A stretch of 64,000 nucleotides of DNA from NCBI GenBank assembly GCA_036365145.1, contig JAEOAD010000005.1, positions 310,001-374,000 on the forward strand. The letters are read 5' to 3'. This document shows, piece after piece, positions 56,384-64,000 of this stretch. Position 1 is the stretch's first letter. Every line of letters begins with the position of its first letter. Position numbers and translations under genes: made by a program. The DNA comes from Orientallactaga sibirica (taxonomy: Eukaryota; Chordata; Mammalia; Rodentia; Dipodidae). The notes under the pieces are model-generated. The model did not search any database and was not told the origin of the DNA. It was given only the letters and a program-made list of their open reading frames with translations.

Positions 56384-56406
56384 AAATGTTTTTATTTTAT
56401 GTATTT

Positions 56407-56482
<76 letters not shown>

Positions 56483-56633
56483 ATGGGCACGCCAGGGCAT
56501 CCAGCCAATGCAAACGAACTGCAGATGCATGCGTCACCTTGCACATCTGACTTACTTGGGTCCTGGGTAATTGAACCTGGGTCCTTTGGCTTTGCAGGCA
56601 AGCACATTAACTGCTAAGCTATCTCTCCAGCCC
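56384..56633 (-). mobile_element. tRNA-derived SINE, type I with (GA)n
   Basis: (GA)29 at 56,411-56,468, then AATGGGCACGCCAGGGCATC to ATCTCTCCAGCCCT; TTGCTTTT flanks. Confidence 0.93.
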
Positions 56634-56639
56634 TCTTGA

Positions 56640-57759
56640 TTGCTTTTTAATAGCAATTGACAGTAAAGGATTCACATCTTTTAAAAAGTCTCTAAGTTCA
56701 TTGAAGCAGAGCCAATTTAGTAAAAATATTTACACGTCCAGAGGATACCTCCCATCCAGTTCTAGTAATCAGGGAATACTTTGAATTGAGACTGCCCTCC
56801 TTTAACATTTTTATACTAAAGCTCTCTGAATTGGGCTCTACTTGTGTTTAGGACTCCATATTTGCTCTTTTTGTGAAAGCATGCTGTTGAGTGATAACCC
56901 ATAGAAATTTTGTCAAATCGAGCTGGCAATGATGATTTGACATCATTTTTGCCGACCTCATTCCTGAGTCAGAGGAAACAGCAGGGATAAGTCCCAGGCT
57001 TCTATCGTATCCGATTCCGTCCTGCATGAGGCATATAGGCCCTGGGAAAAGACAGAAACTGAAATACAATTGGTCTGGGATACTTTTCAAGGCGCTGGTA
57101 GCCTCTGCCTGTGTGCCCCCCTCCCCAAAGTAAGGTGGAAACAAATGCCACTGAATTAAAAGATGGGTTGGAAGTCCCCACCGCTTTCCATGGGCCATAG
57201 AGGGAAGCAAGAGATTGAAAATGTACCAAGAACAAGAAAGAATGGGATGCTTCTCAGATTTAAATTCTGCTGAGCTGTTGGTCACCTTGGACTTTGATGG
57301 TACCACAAAATAAACAGAATGCTCAGAGGTGTGTTAACGCAATTAGCCAGTCAGTCCTCTAAACTAATGTTTACAACAGGGCTGTGAGACCCATTTTATT
57401 TTTATTTAGAGAATACTTTATTAGTTTTTGTCATTAAACCCACACAGATTAGACCTTACACAGTGTGTTACCCCTGTACAAAAGGGAAAAAAAACGAACA
57501 TTTCTACACCAATGTGGCTGTTAATTCTACACGATGCCCACTCAAGGTGGCAAGAGACACACGTTATTATCCTTGGCTTATGGAGAAATGAACAGAAAGG
57601 CAAAGCGTGTTCAGAATCAGCAGCACATTGCACACCAGAAACCCCGATTTCTGGATTCTCTATCTAAACCTACTCACCATACTTCCCTTTGTCTGAACTA
57701 CAAATGGAAAAGGCCTTGGAGGACCCACTGTAGGCTAACTCTCCCTTTACAACCCGCAC
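56640..57759 (+). other. Repeat-free tract left of the CpG island
   Basis: 1.1 kb with no SINE insertion, unusual in this window. No coding exon was recognised. May hold upstream regulatory sequence of the CpG-island gene. Confidence 0.45.
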
Positions 57760-58560
57760 CACGGCAGTCCCTTCGAGGAGTGAAGTGCCTTCTGACTACA
57801 GGCTGAGCCGGGCGAAGCGACTAGGGGGCGCCCCAGACTCCAGGGTTTCGTCCTGTCGGGTCCCTTTATCGATCCCCGCAGGCCTCGGGGGAAACTGGGA
57901 GGAGCTGAGCGGGATTCGCCCCGAGGGCGGTCCGCAGCGGCCGCGCTTTCCAGTCCCCGAGCTCGCGCGCTCCCGGGGCTCAGGGGAGCGGGATTTGGGC
58001 GTGGGGAGCCCGGGACGAACTTGGGGGCACCTAGAAAAGCTCGCAGTCGCTGCTGCGCCGGGAACTTTCTGCACACTCCGACTGGACCGTGGTCGGGGGC
58101 TGCACGATTTGGAGCGGCGGATCGGGGGTGAGCGAGGCTGCAGGGGTCCTCCGTGCGCCGTACGCGGGGCCGAGTGCTTCAGACCCCAGGTCTGCCTTCG
58201 TTTCCCCAGGACCCCCGCCCCCAGCAAGCCTTCGCCTGCCTCGCCACTTTGGGGCGTCTTCTCCCCGCCCCTCCGCCCTTCCCTCCGGCTCTCTGCCGGT
58301 AACTTCAGCCACCTTCTGCACGCGCTCGTGGGCTGTGGGGGAGGCCGGGCGCGGAAGGGTGAGCCCCAGCCTCTCCCGCAGATCGGCTCGGCTTCTGCCA
58401 GGGCAAGGCGCCCCGCCGCAGCCGCTCCTGGCTCCCCGGCCCGGCGTCACCCCAGCTCCCCAGCCTGGGCGCGCCCGGACGCCAGCCACACAAGCTTGGG
58501 CTCTTTCAACACCCCAACAATCGGTTACTGGAGCCCAGGAGTTTGGAGTAAGTACAGATT
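57760..58560 (+). promoter_or_regulatory. SMIM3: CpG island, probable SMIM3 promoter and 5' non-coding exon
   Basis: A dense CpG island with long open frames in all directions, which is what GC-rich non-coding DNA gives. SMIM3 encodes a roughly 60-residue single-pass membrane protein; in human it lies head-to-head with DCTN4 about 19 kb away, and this island is 18 kb from the DCTN4 ATG on the expected side. Plus-strand donor-like sites are CGGG|GTGAGC (GT at 58,128), GAAGG|GTGAGC (GT at 58,359) and TTTGGA|GTAAGT (GT at 58,548). No SMIM3 coding sequence was found up to 64,000, so assignment rests on synteny. Confidence 0.6.
57817..57833 (+). promoter_or_regulatory. CTCF-like motif
   Basis: GCGACTAGGGGGCGCCC matches the CTCF core (CCNSTAGGGGGCGC) at most informative positions. 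It sits at the left edge of the CpG island, a common place for CTCF. Single-site call by eye. Confidence 0.5.
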
Positions 58561-59690
58561 TTTTTTAGCTCTGGTTCTGTCTCTAGTTACTTCATAATCT
58601 CTGGGAACCTTGTTACTCTGTCCGTGAAACGGCGGAAAATGTCCCTAGACACAAAGCAAACGAAAAAGGGCGGTGAAAGTTATCTTGGACAATGGGCCTT
58701 TCTTCCAGGCTCCTTCCTTCTGCCAGGTCATCTGTTCCTTCAGTTGGAACTTCGTTTCCCCAGTACTCAGCTCGGCCCAGTTTCTTGAGTGTGGGGACAG
58801 TCCACCCGTCCTCATCTTTGTAGTATACCAGGACTTGGCACAGGGCCCGTAGATAAAGTACTCAATATGGAACATGGAGACCGCAAAAACCTGAGCAAGC
58901 ATCACCCACCGGATGTCCTTCTCATTGAGTGGCTTGGATTCAGCTCCACTTGTTCCTTCCTGACTTGCAGAGTACTACTGGCAGCTGGGGCTGGCGATCC
59001 CTGGATCGTGCAGTCAGTGGACACGAAGATCTTGAAAGCGTCCTGGCTGCGTTGGTGGAGCTCATCAGTCACTCACCTGTCAAATATTCCCTATCTGCCA
59101 TGATGGGCTTACAACACAGCGGGTCACTCGGCCCGGCCGAGGCAGTGTGAATGCCTCACTGGAGATTCTCAGTCACCGTGACTGAGGCAGGCATTTCCCC
59201 TCTCTGGATCTGCTCTTCCCCATATGTAAAACACGGAAGTAGGTGCTGGACAGATGCTGTTTGTCTGTGGGTAACCATGACGTACGTGTACTTTTGGGGT
59301 TGTGCGAGGAACGCCCTGACCATTAGACCGCACCGGACAGCCCGGCTGAATTTTAAGAATTACACACAAAGTGAGTCTCTGTTCCAGCAGAGGTCTGTTT
59401 CTGTGCTGTGAGGTGACAAGCCATGCTCCATTGAGAATCCCAAACTGACCTCGGATTCTCACAACTGTGGACTCCTTTGCACAAAGGTGTGGGGATTCCC
59501 CTTCCTTGGTGTAGCCAGGCAGCAGTGATGGTGTCAGAAACACAGAACAAAGTCCAGCCTCTAAGGATCTGGTAGGGTCAAATGCTGGGCCCAAGGGGTG
59601 ATGGACTAAGAGGGTAGGGGGTTAAGTAGAACTTCAGGTGCTTTCCCAACTATATTATGGTCCTGTTCTTAGAAAATGTACTTCTCAGCC
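58560..59690. other. Repeat-poor tract right of the CpG island
   Basis: About 1.1 kb without young SINEs. Weak resemblance to L2/MIR 3' ends is seen at 58,600-58,870 (for example ACTTGGCACAGGGCCCGTAG). A 17-base inverted repeat TCAGTCACCGTGACTGA is at 59,169-59,185. No convincing coding exon was found; the open frames here do not resemble known proteins. Presumed SMIM3 intron 1. Confidence 0.4.
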
Positions 59691-59829
59691 GGGAGTGGTG
59701 GCGCATGCCCTCAATCCCAGCACTTGGGAGGCAGAGGTAGGACGATTGCCATGAGTTTGAGGCCATCTTGAGACTACATAATGAATTCTAGGTCAGGCTG
59801 AGCTAGAATGAGACCCTACCTCGAAAAAC

Positions 59830-59863
<34 letters not shown>
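59690..59863 (+). mobile_element. B1 SINE with A35 tail
   Basis: AGCCGGGAGTGGTGGCGCAT; the long pure A tail (59,829-59,864) marks a recent insertion. Confidence 0.93.
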
Positions 59864-59867
<4 letters not shown>

Positions 59868-60084
59868 CTTCTCTATGGATTAAAGTATACAAATGAAGGG
59901 GCTATCTCCAACGACAGTGGATCTTTATTTTGCTCGATTTTACACTGGTTTCACCCATCTTCCATGTAAAGATATGCATTAGTAGCCCCCTCCCCAGTTT
60001 ATAGGAGTCAATGCTGGCATCACCACACCCTGCAGCCCCACCCCACCCTCCATCTTGGCCATATATATTGAATGATGGAATAAT

Positions 60085-60310
60085 AATCCTACTTGACATT
60101 AATTGGTACTTCCTGTGATCTAGGCATAATTTTCATCATTTACATATATTCTCTTATTTAACCTCTACCACGATCCTATTACGGAGGTACTTTACAGTTA
60201 ATAAGTGCTCAAACTGAGCTCTAGAGAGAGTAACTCTCTCTGATCTCACAGAGTAAGTGTCAGAGTGAAGTGTGATTCCAAGCAGCCTGATTTAAGGGCC
60301 TATCCTCTGA
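60085..60310 (+). mobile_element. MIR element
   Basis: ACTTCCTGTGATCTAGGCAT, TCTCTTATTTAACCTCTACC, TATTACGGAGGTACTTTACA and AAGTGTCAGAGTGAAG keep MIR order over about 220 bp, so nearly full length. Confidence 0.75.
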
Positions 60311-60930
60311 ACTCAGTGGAAACAGGAGTTGGATCTTGCCTTATTGACAGGACATCCTGGGGGAAGTTAAATGAGAATTTGTCAGCCAGTGAGTGGATCA
60401 CTAGAGACTCTGTCCCCTTACTGCTCACTAGAGGCAGAAGGTGAATCCCAAGAAAGAACAGAGTGTTAAAGGCTAAGCATTGGATAGCCAGGAAGGAGAA
60501 TGGGTCAGAATCAGAATTGCCTGGCATTTTAGACAAAACAAGACAAATTCAAACTATACACTTTAAATTGTGTTGTGTATTGTGTACAGATACAGCGTCC
60601 TTTTTTATTGTTCTGGCTGACTGATGAGTCACTAGGTAGGATTAGGGTGAATGAAATAGAGAAAAAAGGAGGAGAAAGGAAAAACTAAGTTTCTCAAATT
60701 TCAATTAATGACAGGTATGCACGCATGTCACTCACTACTCCTGATCCCTACCCTAAGCAAACATCACTAATAACCTCATACCTCATCTCCACAAGGATCC
60801 CAGATGCTTAACTCAGTGCTCTGGGCAACCTTGACCAGTTGATCCTGTAGCTTCCTTCTTGTTTTCCCAGACTCATTCCATTCCTCTGGAGTATTACCAT
60901 TCAGGAAGCGACAAGTGGCAAGTTAGAAAC
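60310..60930 (+). other. Segment with nothing recognised
   Basis: About 620 bp of unique sequence in the presumed SMIM3 first intron. Confidence 0.45.
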
Positions 60931-60943
60931 CCTTTCTGTTTTA

Positions 60944-61177
60944 AAATAATATTTATTTATTTATTTGATATCTATCTATCTATCATCTATCTATCTATAT
61001 AGAGAGAAAGAGACATATATATCTAGACAGAATGGGCGCATGAGGCCCTCCAGCCACTGCAAACTCCAGATACATGCACCACCTGTGCATCTGGCTTAGT
61101 GGGTCCTGGGGAATTGAACTTGAGTCCTTTGGCTTTGCAGGCAAGCACTTTAACTGCTAAGCCCTCTCTCTAGCCCC
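60944..61177 (-). mobile_element. tRNA-derived SINE, type I with (ATCT)n
   Basis: ATCT units at 60,969-60,998, then AATGGGCGCATGAGGCCCTC to CCTCTCTCTAGCCCC. First of three SINEs at one target. Confidence 0.9.
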
Positions 61178-61189
61178 ATTTCTGTTTTT

Positions 61190-61456
61190 TTAAAAATTTT
61201 TAAAAATTATTTTATTTATTTTTGAGAGACACAGAGAGACAGACAGAGAGGGAGAGGGAGACAGATAGAGATGGACACGCCAGCAGCCTCTCAGCTGCTG
61301 TGAACGAAATCCGGATGCATGCACTCCCTTGTGGTCAAGCGCGGCATTGCGCCCTTGTGTCACTGCATCTGGCTAAACGTGGGACCCGGAGATTGGAACC
61401 GGGTTCTTAGGCTTAGCAGGCAGGTGCCTTAACCGCTAAGCCATCTCTCCAGCCCC
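61190..61456 (-). mobile_element. tRNA-derived SINE, type II
   Basis: TGTGAACGAAATCCGGATGC, TGGTCAAGCGCGGCATTGCG, head ATCTCTCCAGCCCC; CCATTTCTGTTTTTT on both sides. Confidence 0.93.
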
Positions 61457-61469
61457 CCATTTCTGTTTT

Positions 61470-61492
61470 TTAAAATATTTTGTTTATTTATT

Positions 61493-61532
<40 letters not shown>

Positions 61533-61658
61533 GGCCTCCAGCCACTGCAAATGACTCCATCACCTTGTGCATCTGTCTTACCTGGGTATTGGGGAATTGA
61601 ACCTGGGTCCTCAGGTTTCACAGGCAAGTGCCTTAACCACTAAACTATCTCTGTCATT
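61470..61658 (-). mobile_element. tRNA-derived SINE, type I with (GA)n
   Basis: (GA) run 61,499-61,529, then AATGGGCCTCCAGCCACTGC to CTATCTCTGTCATTC. Confidence 0.9.
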
Positions 61659-61661
61659 CAC

Positions 61662-62003
61662 CCTTTCTGTTTAATGCTTGGGTAGTACCTTAAAACCCCT
61701 GGGGCCTTTTGAAAATGTTACTTTTTATTTTATTTCATTATTCTGCTTTCTTGGGAATGGTCTTCAACCTTAGTCTATCCTGGTCCTGGGGTAAGAGCTG
61801 CAGGGGAAAGCAGCACATATGGAGTGCTTGGGTTCAATTTCCTAGAGTGGACCAGACCCTCAGAAATCACCTTGTCCATTCTTTCTAGTTGGTGAATGCA
61901 AAACTCAAGTCCAATCAGAAAGAGGGATTTACACAGGATCACACTATGTATTTATTTAACAATGCACTATTAACAATTTACCATGATTAAATTTAGTAGA
62001 TTT
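61662..62003 (+). other. Segment with nothing recognised
   Basis: Unique sequence between SINEs. Confidence 0.45.
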
Positions 62004-62009
62004 ACACAT

Positions 62010-62028
62010 TTTTTTTTTTTTTGGAGAG

Positions 62029-62066
<38 letters not shown>

Positions 62067-62240
62067 CAGATAGAGAATGGGCACGCCAGTGGCCTCTCAG
62101 CCACTGTGAATGAACTCCAGTGCAGCATTGTGCCCTTGTGTCACTTTTTGCGTCTGGCTAACTGTGGGACCTAGAGAATGGAATGGGTGTTCCTAGGCTT
62201 TGCAGGCAGGTGCCTTAACCACTAAGCTATCTCTCCAGCC
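62010..62240 (-). mobile_element. tRNA-derived SINE, type II, shortened
   Basis: AATGGGCACGCCAGTGGCCT, TGTGAATGAACTCCAGTGCA, GAGAATGGAATGGGTGTTCC. Confidence 0.88.
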
Positions 62241-62604
62241 TGATTTAAACATTTTTTATTCAGTTAGGACTCTATAGGTTAATTTAAACATTTTAAAATT
62301 CTATAGGTTAATCAGTATGGATATTACAACAGTTATATTAGATGTTGTCACACTGCATTTCTTTCTGAAGGCTGCAGGAAGAGTCATCTCCTTCTTATGA
62401 GTTGTAGTCAGAACTCAATACCTATGGTTGTGGGACCATCACCATTTTCTTTTGGGCTGTAAACAGAGGGCCAGTCCCTGCCTTTTGTAGCTGCTGTATT
62501 CCTTAGCTGCCAGCTTCCTTCTTCCTTCTTCAATCCAGCAATGAATGGGTCCTTTCTATGTACCTTTATCTGACTCCCCAATGTTGCCTTCTGCTTCCAA
62601 CTTT

Positions 62605-62812
62605 TTTTTTTTTGAGTCAACGTAGCCCAGACTGCCCTTGAATTTCCTATGTGGACAAGGATGACTTTGAACTTCCTGCCTCTACTTCCCAAGGGCTGAG
62701 GTTATAGGCATGTGCCACCATGCCTGCTTTATGTGGTTCTGGGATCAAACCCAGGTCTTTGTGCAGTCTAAACAAGCACTGTACCAGCTGAACTACAAGC
62801 TTAACCCCTCTC
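62605..62812 (-). mobile_element. B4 SINE
   Basis: GAGTCAACGTAGCCCAGACT, GGTTATAGGCATGTGCCACC, then TACCAGCTGAACTACAAGC. Interrupted at its right edge by the (TTTA)n-tailed B1. Confidence 0.65.
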
Positions 62813-62814
62813 CA

Positions 62815-62817
62815 CTT

Positions 62818-62864
<47 letters not shown>

Positions 62865-62999
62865 TTTTTTTGGTTTTGCGAGGTAGGGTCTCACTCTGGC
62901 CCAGGCTGCAATTAACTATGTAGTCTCAGGGTAAGCGATCCTCCTACCTCTGCCTCCCGAGTGCTGGGATTAAAGGCGTGCGCCACCACGCCCGGCCCT
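62815..62999 (-). mobile_element. B1 SINE with (TTTA)n
   Basis: 13 TTTA units (62,817-62,866), GGTTTTGCGAGGTAGGGTCT, an internal deletion, and CGCCACCACGCCCGGCC. The target CCTCTCCACTTTTA is perfectly duplicated. Confidence 0.93.
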
Positions 63000-64000
63000 C
63001 TCCACTTTTAAGGGCTCCTGCAATTGGGTTCACCTGGGCAATCCAGGGTAATCCCCCATAAAATGCCCTTTAATTGCATCTGCAAAGTCTCTTGCCTGTG
63101 ATCTTATAGCTTTGCCCAATGAATCATGCTTCCTTATCCATATCCAAGTTTCTGGGGACCAGGTTATGGCTTTCATTAAAGGGAGACAATATTCTTCCTG
63201 CCACACATCAGGGGCTGTCTCTTGAGAAAGTGACTGGTTTAGGATCACACGGGGAGGTAGCAGCTTAGCAACATGCTGTGTCTCGGGGTCCCTGAAGCCC
63301 TTCTCATGGAGTCTCCTTTGTCAGCCCAGCACACAGCAGCCCACAGTTGCTGGCAGATGATGGTGAATGGTACTGCCTTAAACGGTATGCTGCAGATTTA
63401 GCCTAGGTTTTCTCTTCTGTTGGCTCTGTGTTTTTAAGACTCTGTGACTGGTTGGTAAGATGCAGTCTTTGTGGAGTCTCAAGCAGCTTTGGCTGCCTTT
63501 CTGATCTCTTTGAAAAAAACTATCCCATGTTTTTCCATTTTTGCAGCTGCAGAGGAGCAGAAACCCAAGCAAGGAACAGATCTTTAGACTGTCAGGAATT
63601 TTGGAGGAGACAGGCTAGTTTGGATGAAATGAGAACAGAGTGTTTCTTAAGGATCACTAAGAGATCACCGAGTGCTTCTCGGATCACTAGAGAAAGGCCT
63701 CTATTTGATAAAGGACACATTTTTGATAGTTTGTGTGTCCTGTCCATTCCTTCTTTCTGGACTTTTTACTTGACACAAAAGTCCCTGGTAAAATGACCAG
63801 GTTGAAACAGCAAATGTTTGAGGCTGACTATTACACAATGGAAGAAGTGCTATTTCTAAGAGTAAATATGAGGCTAGGATGTTCTCATGTTGGATGTGGC
63901 ATGGGAAACCTATCTCCTTTTTTTATCAGTTTCCTTGTCCTCTTTGGAGAACAGAGAAAGAAGAGCTCACATCTTGTGCGTCCTTCCCACATGTGTAGCT
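63000..64000 (+). other. Right-edge segment, no confident feature
   Basis: 1 kb without young SINEs. The first 200 bp (TTTAATTGCATCTGCAAAGT, TTCTGGGGACCAGGTTATGG) resemble an ancient mammalian repeat. An open frame of 122 codons at 63,428-63,796 matches nothing I know. No SMIM3 coding sequence. Confidence 0.4.

Noticed and set aside
56848..57306. 152-codon minus-strand open frame
   Set aside because: No recognisable domain and no splice or promoter context; the composition looks like chance. Kept as unannotated.
57785..58597. A 270-codon open frame in the CpG island, with long frames also on the other strand
   Set aside because: GC-rich DNA has few stop codons. The product is proline/arginine/serine-rich without domains, and several overlapping frames on both strands look equally good.
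58789..59103. 104-codon open frame right of the CpG island, considered as SMIM3 coding exon
   Set aside because: It lacks the hydrophobic membrane segment expected of SMIM3 and overlaps L2/MIR-like sequence.
63428..63796. 122-codon open frame near the right edge
   Set aside because: Not similar to SMIM3 or IRG-family proteins and no supporting signals.

Overview
The window is nuclear DNA from a rodent. It has spliced mammalian exons, a very dense population of rodent-type SINEs (7SL-derived B1, tRNA-derived B2-like elements, ID and B4), several L1 3' ends, and older mammalian repeats (MIR, L2, L1M). The B2-like SINE body does not look like the mouse/rat version. Together with the B1 variant it suggests a jerboa-like rodent (Dipodoidea), but this is a judgement by eye and not a database match.

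Left two thirds (about 1-39,790): this is DCTN4, the p62 subunit of dynactin, on the minus strand. Twelve coding exons can be placed to the base, from the ATG at 39,788 down to the exon at 2,082-2,179. All boundaries are GT-AG and all reading phases join. They encode about 390 residues. The last coding exon (about 70 residues in other mammals) and the 3' UTR lie off the left edge. The promoter is a TATA-less CpG-rich block with a YY1-type motif over the start codon, a GC box and a palindromic E-box.

Middle (39,790-57,760): about 18 kb of intergenic DNA made almost entirely of repeats. It holds an antisense L1 fragment (ORF1 end plus the ORF2 endonuclease region), a 1.1-kb unidentified insert flanked by a perfect 15-bp duplication, a 7SK RNA pseudogene, an antisense L1 3' end, a solo LTR with intact inverted termini, and a local three-copy tandem repeat.

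Right (57,760-64,000): a strong CpG island (57,760-58,560) with splice-donor-like sites on the plus strand. In human, SMIM3 starts about 19 kb upstream of DCTN4 on the opposite strand. Spacing and orientation here agree, so this is most likely the 5' non-coding exon and promoter of SMIM3. Its short coding region is not in the window. A CTCF-like site sits at the island's left edge.

No undescribed gene system was found. The most unusual items are a 0.8-kb tandem duplication at 15.1-16.7 kb whose first copy is full of small indels (probable assembly artefact or recent duplication), the 1.1-kb insert at 41.7-42.8 kb, clusters of SINEs stacked at one target site, and three body types of the tRNA-derived SINE sharing one promoter head.
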